Part shown: positions 24,477-32,225 of the stretch, one piece after another
Numbering within the stretch: the stretch's first letter is position 1
How the letters are laid out: each line of letters starts with the position of its first letter
NCBI GenBank assembly: GCA_964556255.1
Contig: CAZKVQ010000034.1
Coordinates: 1 to 33,449 of the forward strand
Length of the DNA stretch: 33,449 bases
Reading direction: 5' to 3'
Source: JACJWR01 sp964556255
GTDB lineage: Bacteria > Actinomycetota > Actinomycetes > S36-B12 > UBA10799
Made by a program: the position numbers and the translations under genes
The notes under the pieces: generated by a model
The model's input: only the letters and a program-made list of their open reading frames with translations
Told to the model about the DNA's origin: nothing
The model's database searches: none

Positions 24477-25580
24477 ATGTCGCGGGTGGTGGTGGTCGGG
24501 GGATACGGAAACGCGGGCAAGGAAGTGGTTGAACTGTTGGTCGAGTTCACCGACGTCGTGATCGATGTCGCGGGCCGCGATGGCAGACGTGCCAGAGCAT
24601 TTGTCGATGAACACCCGCCGCCGGTCCGCGACCGGCTACGTCCGGTGGTGGTTGATGACGCCGATGAGGGGTCTCTCGGAGCGGCCCTCACCGGATGTCG
24701 ACTCGTTGTGCTGGCTGCCGGAACGCCCGAGTTGAGCCAGAGCACCGCGGCGGCAGCGCTCGAGGCGGGGGCCGACTACTTCGACATCCAGGTGGGTGAG
24801 CAGAACCTTCCCGGCTTGCGTTCCCTTGAGACGGAACTCCGCGCCCGAGGGCTCCGCGCCGTAACCCAAGGTGGATTCCACCCCGGGGTGCCGGCTGCGA
24901 TGGTGCGACATATCGCCGCTCGGTCGCCAGGGCTCGAAACTGCACGGGTGGGCAGCGTCATCGCGTTGGACTGGGGCTCGCTGGGACCGTTCGCGGACAC
25001 GACCGTCGCCGAAATGATGGCCGAGTTCCGCAACTTCGGATACCAGGAGTACCGAGACGGCCGCTGGCAGCGGTCGTCTCGCTCGTACAAGGTTGACTTC
25101 CCGACTCCGTTCGGTCGGCGAGCCTGTGCGGCGATGTCCCTTGCGGAGATGCACGTCATCACCGAAGAGATGCCCGACTTGGTGAACGCCGGTTTCTATG
25201 TCGGCGGCTTCAACACGGTTGTCGACTACGCCGTCCTGCCAGCGGTCTGGCTCGGGATGAAGGCAGCCCCACAGTATGCGGAGAGGCCACTGGGTCGGCT
25301 CCTGCAATGGGGCTTGGTCAGGTTCAGCTCCGCCCCCTTCGGAACCGTCCTGCAACTCGACGGAGCAGTGGGCAAGGAACCACCGTGGACGATGATGCGC
25401 CTCTCCCACCCGGACGGGTACTTCCTCACGGCGGCTGCCGCGGTAGCGACCATCAGGCAGCTCCTCGATAGCAAGGGAATCAGGCCTGGGCTTCACCTGC
25501 AGGCCATGTTCGTAGAGACGGACGTCTTCTTCTCGGACCTCGAGGCCATGGGCGTCACCGTCGAGGTGATGTGCCGATGA
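24477..25580 (+). CDS. Saccharopine dehydrogenase-like NAD(P)-dependent oxidoreductase
   Basis: A 367-residue protein. The N-terminal Rossmann fold is clear: VVVVGGYGNAGKEVVELL (positions 4-21), then DVAGRD and LVVLAAGTPEL. A C-terminal domain follows with GGFHPGVPAAMVRH, typical of the saccharopine dehydrogenase/reductase group, and a mixed membrane-associated region. The substrate cannot be inferred; relatives act on amino acids or on trans-acting lipids. GGGGGAGG at 24461-24468 gives an excellent ribosome site. It diverges from the RiPP precursor by 78 bp, and the gap may hold both promoters. Confidence 0.8.
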   Translation: MSRVVVVGGYGNAGKEVVELLVEFTDVVIDVAGRDGRRARAFVDEHPPPVRDRLRPVVVDDADEGSLGAALTGCRLVVLAAGTPELSQSTAAAALEAGADYFDIQVGEQNLPGLRSLETELRARGLRAVTQGGFHPGVPAAMVRHIAARSPGLETARVGSVIALDWGSLGPFADTTVAEMMAEFRNFGYQEYRDGRWQRSSRSYKVDFPTPFGRRACAAMSLAEMHVITEEMPDLVNAGFYVGGFNTVVDYAVLPAVWLGMKAAPQYAERPLGRLLQWGLVRFSSAPFGTVLQLDGAVGKEPPWTMMRLSHPDGYFLTAAAAVATIRQLLDSKGIRPGLHLQAMFVETDVFFSDLEAMGVTVEVMCR

Positions 25581-25591
25581 CGGACTGCTGA

Positions 25592-27214
25592 CTACTCGCC
25601 GCTGAGTCGCCGATAGGTGCCCTTGAGCGTTCCGTACAGTCGGTGGTACTCGTCGTTCAGCGCATCGTACGTTCCGCGGTCGGCCGGGTTCGGGCGGAAA
25701 GTGGCATCCAGTTCCACCAGGCTGGCGGCGGCTTGCAGGCTGTACCTCCCGCGGGCGATGTGGGACGTCAGCGCGACGCCGCGAAGCTGGGCGTGCATCG
25801 GATCCTTAACCCGTTCCACTGGCATGTTGAGCACGTCGGCGAGGATCTGCGTCCACAGATCCGATTGTGCGCCGCCCCCCAGCACGCGCAAAGATGGCAC
25901 CGGGCGGTTCAGGAATTTGCGGTAGTAGGTCATCATCCAATTGACGTTCAGGGCAACGCCTTCCAGCACGGATCTGATCATCGCCGCCCTGTCCGTCCGC
26001 AGGGACAGCCCAAGCCAAGTGCCTCGCAGATGCTTGTCCTCCACGGGGGTACGCTCCCCTGCCAGCCAGGGCGCGAAGATCAGCCCGCCGGAGCCGGCTG
26101 GGGCTGTGGCGGCGAGGTCGCAGAGTTCCGCATACGTTGGTTCGGCGGCTGTTGGAGCCGCCCCTTCCGCCCCAATACCGGATCCGCCACCGGCAAGTCC
26201 ATCGTGAGGTGAGATCACCTGTTCGCGGAGCCAGGCCAAGGCCGACGCGCCGGTCTCCAAGTTGTTACCGACCAGGGGCATGTGTTGATCAAGGCCGGGG
26301 ACGGTCGCGATGGAGTGCAGCACATCAGTCTTCTTGAAGGGGACCCGTGCGGAGAGCCACGCCGTGGTGGAGAGTGCCAAGTGCGTGGCGTAGGGGGTCA
26401 CCGCGCCGGATCCGACAATGGCAGCGTGGAGATCCGGTAGACCGGCCATCACCGGAATGCCGGCGGGTAGCCCGAGGGAGGCGGCGGCGTCGGGTGTCAT
26501 CGGACCCTGAATCGTCCCGGTCGCGATGAGTGGCGGCAGTTGATCACGCCTGCGTCTGGCGCGGGCTACGAGTCCTTCGTCGTAGGCGATCGGCGCACCG
26601 GGTCGGTTGTCTGTCAGCCAGGACAGGATCATCGATGCGGGCGTGGCCCGAGGCAGCCCCGTGAAACGGAAGGCCAGGTAGTCGACAGGTTCCATGGTCC
26701 ACACCGTCCTGGCGCCGACCTCGGCCAGTTCGTTGGCCAGCAGGGCGGCATGTCCGGTGGGATCTGCCCCGGACGGTGATGGTGCGCCGCCGGTGAGGCG
26801 TACCCACGGCAGGATCTTGTGGGGTGCGAATCCGGCGATGGACAGCGGGCCACCGACGATTCGGCGGGCGTGCCGCCGCGCTCGGGTATCAGCCCAGAGC
26901 AGGACCGGACCCGCGGGTTCGCCGTCCTCGGCCACCGGGACGGTGGACCCCCACTGGCCGGTGATGGCGACCGCGCTGCAACGCCGCCGGTCCGCGTCCG
27001 CGTCGGCAATGGCCTGGTCGATCGCCGCTCGCAGCCCGACATCCCACTCGGAAGCGTCCTGGGTGGCCGTTCCATCGGCGCCGATGGTGACGGAGACAGG
27101 CGTGAATCCGGTGCCTGCTATTAGATGGTCGGCATCGGTGACGACGGCGGTTTTCGGCCCGCCGTTGCCCAGATCGATAGCCAGTGTCCAGTCGTGCGGT
27201 TGCATCTGAATCAC
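25592..27214 (-). CDS. FGGY-family carbohydrate kinase
   Basis: A 540-residue ATP-dependent kinase of the xylulokinase/gluconokinase type, cytoplasmic. The phosphate motif is LAIDLGNGGPKTAVV (11-25); the catalytic Asp lies in GLPDLHAAI and the C-terminal FGGY motif is LRVLGGGAQSDLW. The usual sugar or polyol substrate cannot be read. Start GTG 27214 overlaps the lyase stop (GTGA); ATG 27205 is an alternative. Coupling to the lyase gene suggests the two enzymes act in sequence, but the direction and substrate are inference. Confidence 0.9.
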   Translation of the reverse strand: MIQMQPHDWTLAIDLGNGGPKTAVVTDADHLIAGTGFTPVSVTIGADGTATQDASEWDVGLRAAIDQAIADADADRRRCSAVAITGQWGSTVPVAEDGEPAGPVLLWADTRARRHARRIVGGPLSIAGFAPHKILPWVRLTGGAPSPSGADPTGHAALLANELAEVGARTVWTMEPVDYLAFRFTGLPRATPASMILSWLTDNRPGAPIAYDEGLVARARRRRDQLPPLIATGTIQGPMTPDAAASLGLPAGIPVMAGLPDLHAAIVGSGAVTPYATHLALSTTAWLSARVPFKKTDVLHSIATVPGLDQHMPLVGNNLETGASALAWLREQVISPHDGLAGGGSGIGAEGAAPTAAEPTYAELCDLAATAPAGSGGLIFAPWLAGERTPVEDKHLRGTWLGLSLRTDRAAMIRSVLEGVALNVNWMMTYYRKFLNRPVPSLRVLGGGAQSDLWTQILADVLNMPVERVKDPMHAQLRGVALTSHIARGRYSLQAAASLVELDATFRPNPADRGTYDALNDEYHRLYGTLKGTYRRLSGE

Positions 27215-28623
27215 ACCGGGTCGGGCGCGGTCTGGTGCATAGCGTCAAGGACCCCGGCCATGATCGTGTTGATGGTGGCGTTTCCGGCAGGCGTACCGGC
27301 CCCGAATCCGTACATCGCCCCGGAGGCCGCGGGTTCCCCGCTGTGCTCGCGCGCATAATCGACGGCGTCGGCAAGGTCGGCCAGGAAAGTGTCCACCACC
27401 CCTGGTGCGGTGTTCGGGTTGGTCACGCAGAAGTGCAGGGCAGGAGGGAGTTGCAGGGCGTTGAGACGCCAGCCCCTGGCTTTCAGGGCGTCGTTGACGA
27501 GGTAGATGTCGATGGTCGGGTCGTCGGGTTGGAATGCGATGAGGAAAAGTGGGTCGCCGATGACCTGCAGGCCCTCGATTGCGTTCACCCCCTCGCGAAG
27601 GGTCGTGGCGGTGGACAGGATGGCCTGCGCCGACTTCAGGTAGCCGTCCCGACCCGTCGTGACCATGGCGGCCCACGTGGAGGCGATGAGACCACCCGAA
27701 CGGGAACCTGCCAATCCTGGGGAGAGATACAGGCCCCCGGGCCAGTCCGGATACGTGAAGTACTGCTTCGCACGGAGGGCCCGATCCCGGTACAGCAGAG
27801 TGGACGTGCCCTTGAGCGCGTATCCGTACTTGTGGGTGTCGGCCGAGATAGAGGTGACTCCCGCCACCCGGAAGTCCCACTCCGGCACCGGGTAGCCGAG
27901 GTCCTCGGCGAACGGCCACAGGTACCCTCCGAGGCAACCGTCGACGTGGAGGCCGATGCCGGCGTCGGCTGCCAGCGCGCCGAGTTCGGCGATGGGATCG
28001 ATGAGACCATGTGGGTAATTGCCTGCCGAACCCACCAGCGCAATCGTGTTGGAGTCGATGAGTGCGGCCATCGCATCGACATCGGCTCGGTAGTCCGCCG
28101 CCAACGGTGCGTGGCGAACCTCGATACCCATCCAGTGGGCGCCCTTGTCCAGCGCGACGTGAGCGGTGATCGGCATGACAACGTTGGGGGACGCGATTCC
28201 CCGCTCATCTCGCGCCTGCTCCCGATAGGCGTAGAGGGCGGTGATCAGCGACTCCGAGCCACCCGAAGTGACGACGCCACACGCATCGGCGGCCCCGTGA
28301 AAGAGGTTGAGCGCCATGGCGATGATCTCAGCCTCGAATTTGGTGGCGCTGGGGTACATGTCGCGTTGCAGGACATTCGCGTGCGAGAACTGGCTGAAGA
28401 CCTCACCGAGATAGGCGTAGTGATCGTGATCGCCGGAATACAGCGATCCGGAGACGCGGCCGAGATCTCCCGTGGCGTCCTCGGAGGCCGCCATGTCGGC
28501 GATGTCGCTGAGGATGGCGGCACGGTCCGCGCCGTGTTCCGGCAACTCCGTGTACGTCTGCGTCGTGTTCCGATAGGGGTAGAAGTCATTGAGGAATTGC
28601 GTGAAGCCGTCGTCTTCGGACAT
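27211..28623 (-). CDS. Sphingosine-1-phosphate-lyase-like PLP-dependent enzyme
   Basis: A 470-residue pyridoxal-phosphate decarboxylase/lyase of group II. Motifs typical of S1P lyase are present: GRVSGSLY (55-62), TSGGSESLITAL (119-130), HVDGCLGGY with Asp228, and SISADTHKYGY with the Schiff-base Lys265. It lacks the N-terminal membrane anchor of eukaryotic S1P lyase, as expected for bacterial forms. Relatives cleave phosphorylated amino-alcohols or decarboxylate amino acids. AGGAAG lies just upstream of ATG 28623. It heads a two-gene unit with the FGGY kinase. Confidence 0.86.
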   Translation of the reverse strand: MSEDDGFTQFLNDFYPYRNTTQTYTELPEHGADRAAILSDIADMAASEDATGDLGRVSGSLYSGDHDHYAYLGEVFSQFSHANVLQRDMYPSATKFEAEIIAMALNLFHGAADACGVVTSGGSESLITALYAYREQARDERGIASPNVVMPITAHVALDKGAHWMGIEVRHAPLAADYRADVDAMAALIDSNTIALVGSAGNYPHGLIDPIAELGALAADAGIGLHVDGCLGGYLWPFAEDLGYPVPEWDFRVAGVTSISADTHKYGYALKGTSTLLYRDRALRAKQYFTYPDWPGGLYLSPGLAGSRSGGLIASTWAAMVTTGRDGYLKSAQAILSTATTLREGVNAIEGLQVIGDPLFLIAFQPDDPTIDIYLVNDALKARGWRLNALQLPPALHFCVTNPNTAPGVVDTFLADLADAVDYAREHSGEPAASGAMYGFGAGTPAGNATINTIMAGVLDAMHQTAPDPV

Positions 28624-28778
28624 CGGTACTTCCTGTTCTGCCGGGAGTGCGGGGCGGTGGCGGAGGCAAGAGCCACGTTACCGGCAGCGTCGGTGAACGT
28701 CCCGTCCGAACACCGCGGCACCCGTGCCCGGTGGCACGACCTCTCAGCGGGTGGCGATCTGCCGATGCCCCTTCGACG

Positions 28779-29621
28779 TCACGTACCCGGCCACGGATGC
28801 GGGTCGACCTTCGGAACGAGCCGTGGCCGTTCGACGAGGAACATGCACGCCCAGTAGCAGCTGAATCCGACGAACAGACCGGCATAGACGTCCATCAAGT
28901 AATGCTGGCGCAGCATCACCGTGGCCGGATAGACCAGCGCCATCCACGCCATCAGAATCCAGGCGGTCTTGGGAATCACCTTGCGCAGCCGCCACAATCC
29001 CAGGATGCCGATGGTGGTCCACGTGACATGGCCCGAGGGGTAGCCGTTGAACGGGGCATCGTTGCCCCACACCATCTTCACCAGGGTGCCGCCGAACCCT
29101 CCCTGCGCCACGACCTCTTGTGCCGCGGTATCCCGCAGCACCTCGGTCTGGAAGAGCAGGTACCCGACGTCGAGGACCAACTGGCTGACGATCAGTGCAA
29201 GGCCTGCCGTGAGGAAGCGACGGAAGGAACTCATCCAGAGGTTCAGCACCAAGATGATGGGGGTCAGTGCCAGAAAACTCAGATAGGGAATCGCGAGCAG
29301 CGGGACGAAGGGGATCTTGGCGTCCAACCAGCTGCGCAGCACGAAGGTATGGGTAAGGCCAGGGTTAGCTGTGGAGTTCAACGGCGCAGGGTCGGTGATG
29401 GGGTCGTACGGTTGCTGCAGCGGGTGCGCAGGCGGGTTGGGGTCATAGGGCCAGAATGTTGGCCAGCGACTCGAGGAGGGTGCGAAGTTCAGCGCCTCAT
29501 AGGTCCAGAAGACGAAGGCCACCCCGAGCAGCACCAGGACCACGAAGACCCACTGGCGCGGAGTGATCTTCCAGCGCGGTACTCGCGGCGAGTCGGTTTC
29601 AACTTCCACGACTGCAGACAT
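28779..29621 (-). CDS. PAP2-superfamily membrane phosphatase
   Basis: A 280-residue protein with about six membrane helices. The PAP2 signature is split as usual: a PSGHVTWTTIG segment and, later, LRQHYLMDVYAG, giving the His and Asp of the active site on the extracytoplasmic face. The layout resembles inositol-phosphotransferase/lipid-phosphate phosphatases. A long loop of about 60 residues after the first helix is rich in Pro and Trp. The substrate is probably a lipid phosphate. It stands alone 155 bp upstream of the lyase on the same strand. Confidence 0.82.
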   Translation of the reverse strand: MSAVVEVETDSPRVPRWKITPRQWVFVVLVLLGVAFVFWTYEALNFAPSSSRWPTFWPYDPNPPAHPLQQPYDPITDPAPLNSTANPGLTHTFVLRSWLDAKIPFVPLLAIPYLSFLALTPIILVLNLWMSSFRRFLTAGLALIVSQLVLDVGYLLFQTEVLRDTAAQEVVAQGGFGGTLVKMVWGNDAPFNGYPSGHVTWTTIGILGLWRLRKVIPKTAWILMAWMALVYPATVMLRQHYLMDVYAGLFVGFSCYWACMFLVERPRLVPKVDPHPWPGT

Positions 29622-29627
29622 GATTCG

Positions 29628-29633
29628 ACCCTA
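29628..29633 (-). promoter_or_regulatory. Leaderless -10 element of the PAP2 gene
   Basis: TAGGGT on the minus strand ends 6 nt before ATG 29621; there is no Shine-Dalgarno. Confidence 0.45.
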
Positions 29634-29718
29634 CTGCGCTGCGTGGCACGGATGCCGGATTCGCAGGACGAGCGACAGCCCGGTGGATCGACCCCGGAGC
29701 CGGCTGCGGACCAGCTCA

Positions 29719-30354
29719 TCAGGTACCCACCGCTGGCCTGTAGGGCTCCTCTCGTACGGCGTGTCCGAGCACCAGTTTCGCGAAGTAGATGGCCGGGAAC
29801 CATGCCCATCCGGGTGGGGCGGGGTACGCCGTCGAGAGCAGGATCACCACCACGAAGATGACCATGGCGACAGGCCGTTGCAGGTATTGGGGGGTCAGCC
29901 GATCGAGGACGAGCACTGCGGCCAGCATGCCGAGGTACACAGCCAGGGCCCACCACCACCGACCACCCGGGAAGAGCCCCACGATGATGAAGGGATACAC
30001 GTGCAGGGCGGCGAAGATGAGCGGGTTCCGAGCAATGCGTGAGGTCGTGCTGACTGGCCCTGTGTAGGGCCCGAAATACTGCCGCTTCGTGGAACTTGCC
30101 ACGTTGGACACGGCTCCGCCGGCGAGGTCGAGGGCTACCAGCGCCGCCAGCAGGTACTGCCAGACACGCCAATCTCCCGGCTCGCCCGCCAACCACTGCC
30201 AGCCGACGAAGGCCAGGCCGATCAACGAACCGGCCCAGATCAGCGACCGTTCCGCACGGGTTGCCCCCGCACCGAAGAGCCAGTCCGGTTTCGTGTCCGG
30301 CGGCGTGGTCCAGTCGATGACGGCTGTGGGGGCCGGCCTGCCTCCCTGATCCAT
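29719..30354 (-). CDS. Polytopic membrane protein of unknown function
   Basis: I choose ATG 30354 (211 residues) because GGAGG lies 4 nt upstream; ATG and GTG codons further up have no such site. About five membrane helices, with GGRWWW and an AYPAPPGWAWFP segment between helices. The N-terminal 35 residues are polar. I recognise no family. It lies 97 bp upstream of PAP2 on the same strand and diverges from the acetyltransferase. Confidence 0.72.
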   Translation of the reverse strand: MDQGGRPAPTAVIDWTTPPDTKPDWLFGAGATRAERSLIWAGSLIGLAFVGWQWLAGEPGDWRVWQYLLAALVALDLAGGAVSNVASSTKRQYFGPYTGPVSTTSRIARNPLIFAALHVYPFIIVGLFPGGRWWWALAVYLGMLAAVLVLDRLTPQYLQRPVAMVIFVVVILLSTAYPAPPGWAWFPAIYFAKLVLGHAVREEPYRPAVGT

Positions 30355-30482
30355 GGGTCCTCCATCGCGCTGGTCGAGTGTCCCCCGGGTCATGCTCGCG
30401 AAGCGGTCGGCGGCCTGGTGACCGCCAGCGCGCAGTTCCGGGCGGGGCCGCTGCACGATTAGGTTCTCATGGTGGCGGCGGC

Positions 30483-30488
30483 TAAGTT
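30483..30488 (+). promoter_or_regulatory. Leaderless -10 element of the GNAT gene
   Basis: TAAGTT ends 6 nt before GTG 30495; there is no Shine-Dalgarno. TTAGGT at 30459-30464 is a poor -35 with an 18-nt spacer. Confidence 0.45.
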
Positions 30489-30494
30489 GCCCAC

Positions 30495-31334
30495 GTGCGA
30501 CTCGAAAACTGGGGTCCGGACCGATTGCCCGACATCGAAGCGCTCTGGCGCACGGCGTGTCCCGAGGAGACGATCGGGCTGGACGATCTGCGCACGGTCC
30601 TTGTCGATGGCGGTGGCAGCGTCGTTGCCGAAGTGGATGGCGGCGGGGTCGTCGCCTTCGCGCAGGGCCCCGGTGAAGCGCGCCACCGAGGCAATATCAG
30701 ATTGCTGGCGGTGCACCCCGAGAGGCAGCGGCAGGGGCGCGGTCGACTCCTGCTGGCCGCGGCGGAGACCCAACTACGGGGTCGCGGCGTGCGCGAAGTG
30801 CGTCTGGCAGGTGGCGTGCCGCGCTACCTGTGGCCAGGGGTAGACGTCCTGAACACATCGGCGCAGGCCCTCGCCGAAGCCGCCGGCTACACGTCGAACG
30901 GCGCAGAAGTGAACATGGCGATGCCGACAAGCTTCCGAGCAGAGAACCCCCGAGGTGTCGAGGTGCGCAGGGTTGGGCATTCAGATGCGGCTACTGTGCG
31001 CGATCTCATCGAGGCGCAGTGGCCCATTTGGCTGACGGAGTTCGACATCGCGATACGACGGGGAGCTGTGTTTGCGGCGTGGTCCGACGGGTGCGCGATC
31101 GGCTTCTTCGCCCATTCCGCGATGCGGTCCGGGTGGATCGGTCCGATGGGGACCCATCCCGACTTTCGGGCCCGCGGAGTGGGGGCAGCGTTGCTGGCGG
31201 CTGTGTGTGCGGACCTGCAGCGGAAAGGACAGTCGACCGCAGTGGTCGCGTGGGTTGGCCCGGTCAACTACTTCGCGGATCGAGGCGCCAATGTCGCACG
31301 TCGCTTCACCAGATTCGTGAAGTATCTCGTCTGA
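30495..31334 (+). CDS. Tandem GNAT-family N-acetyltransferase
   Basis: A 279-residue cytoplasmic protein with two GNAT-like domains. The first (about 1-145) has the acetyl-CoA loop LAVHPERQRQGRGRLLL, with its Q/RxxGxG/A core; the second (about 155-279) has MGTHPDFRARGVGAALL. The first half is rich in Gly and Val, the second rich in aromatics. The substrate is not predictable; it may be an amine or a protein N-terminus. Its last 29 bp overlap the end of the convergent YdjC gene. Confidence 0.85.
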   Translation: MRLENWGPDRLPDIEALWRTACPEETIGLDDLRTVLVDGGGSVVAEVDGGGVVAFAQGPGEARHRGNIRLLAVHPERQRQGRGRLLLAAAETQLRGRGVREVRLAGGVPRYLWPGVDVLNTSAQALAEAAGYTSNGAEVNMAMPTSFRAENPRGVEVRRVGHSDAATVRDLIEAQWPIWLTEFDIAIRRGAVFAAWSDGCAIGFFAHSAMRSGWIGPMGTHPDFRARGVGAALLAAVCADLQRKGQSTAVVAWVGPVNYFADRGANVARRFTRFVKYLV

Positions 31335-32154
31335 CGTCGCGGACAGCATCTCGTACGTCTCGGTAACTGACGAGCGTGGCTCCGGCGGCCTGTAGGCGTT
31401 GGCTGAAGTCGTTGCTGGCCAGGAGTTCGCGGTCGTCCACTCGGCCGGGCCAATCCACCGCCAAGGAGCGCAGCGCCGAGGAGTCCCGGGCCGGATGTAG
31501 ATGGAACTCGGTCAAACCGGGGGGCAAGTCCGCCAGTGCTGCGAGAAGCGGTTCGCGAGAGCCGACCCGGTCGAGCCGCCCCAGGTAGTCCGGACAGACG
31601 ACGCCGCGCTCCCGGGCCAGCAACCGGAACGGGTGATCGGGCTGGGTGATGGCTCCGGAAACGCGAACGGGTACGTCGTATTCGACGGCGAGGTCCAGAT
31701 AGATGTCGAAGAAGTCAGGGCGCTCCTGCACCAGATACATGTGCGAGTCCAGGTGGGTTGGGTCGATCCCCCAGGAGATTGCCTGTTCGATCTGTGCCCT
31801 GAACTCCGCGCGAACCTCGGCGGCCTTCGCGTGGGTACAGGTGGCTGCGGGTTGTCGATTGAGGCTGCCGTCCGGTTCGCACAGGCTTGGGGCGTGGGTG
31901 AGCGGGTACCAACGATCGGAATCCCATTCGCTGTTGAGCGTCAGGTGGATTCCAATCGGGTACCCCCGAGCCATCGACGCGGCCTGGAACGCGTTGCTCG
32001 CGGGCACGATCAGCGTGGCACTCGTGGCGGTGCCTGAACTTAGCGCCTCGAGTGATGCCTCGGTTGCCTCCTGCGCCATGCCGAAGTCGTCGCAGTTGAT
32101 GAGGACCAGCCGGGCGTCCCGCCTTTCGTCGAGGAACCTGGCGGCAGGGCGCAT
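31306..32154 (-). CDS. YdjC/ChbG-family deacetylase
   Basis: A 282-residue cytoplasmic enzyme. Metal ligands of the YdjC fold are visible: Asp22-Asp23 in LINCDDFG, His70 in IGIHLTLN, and His134, Asp136 and His138 in HLDSHMY, with a later EFHLHP. The family deacetylates chito-oligosaccharides or similar N-acetylated sugars. Start ATG 32154 follows TAGCGT by 6 nt and GAGG is too close to serve well. It converges on the GNAT gene with a 29-bp overlap. Confidence 0.87.
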   Translation of the reverse strand: MRPAARFLDERRDARLVLINCDDFGMAQEATEASLEALSSGTATSATLIVPASNAFQAASMARGYPIGIHLTLNSEWDSDRWYPLTHAPSLCEPDGSLNRQPAATCTHAKAAEVRAEFRAQIEQAISWGIDPTHLDSHMYLVQERPDFFDIYLDLAVEYDVPVRVSGAITQPDHPFRLLARERGVVCPDYLGRLDRVGSREPLLAALADLPPGLTEFHLHPARDSSALRSLAVDWPGRVDDRELLASNDFSQRLQAAGATLVSYRDVRDAVRDVRRDTSRIW

Positions 32155-32160
32155 GGCCTC

Positions 32161-32166
32161 ACGCTA
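32161..32166 (-). promoter_or_regulatory. Leaderless -10 element of the YdjC gene
   Basis: TAGCGT on the minus strand ends 6 nt before ATG 32154. The hexamer and spacing match those of the sensor-kinase operon. Confidence 0.5.
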
Positions 32167-32225
32167 CCGACACTCCGCGGTCTGCGGCCACGCCGCCGAG
32201 AACAGGACCGTCCGACCTACGTCGG

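Noticed and set aside
27184..28857. A 557-residue open frame on the plus strand across the lyase gene
   Set aside because: It lies antisense to a PLP enzyme with full motifs. Its translation is rich in Arg, Gly and Val and has no domain; high GC opens such shadow frames.
28647..29861. A 404-residue plus-strand frame over the PAP2 gene
   Set aside because: It is antisense to a gene with a clear PAP2 signature, and its translation looks like a shadow, rich in Gln, Arg and Pro.
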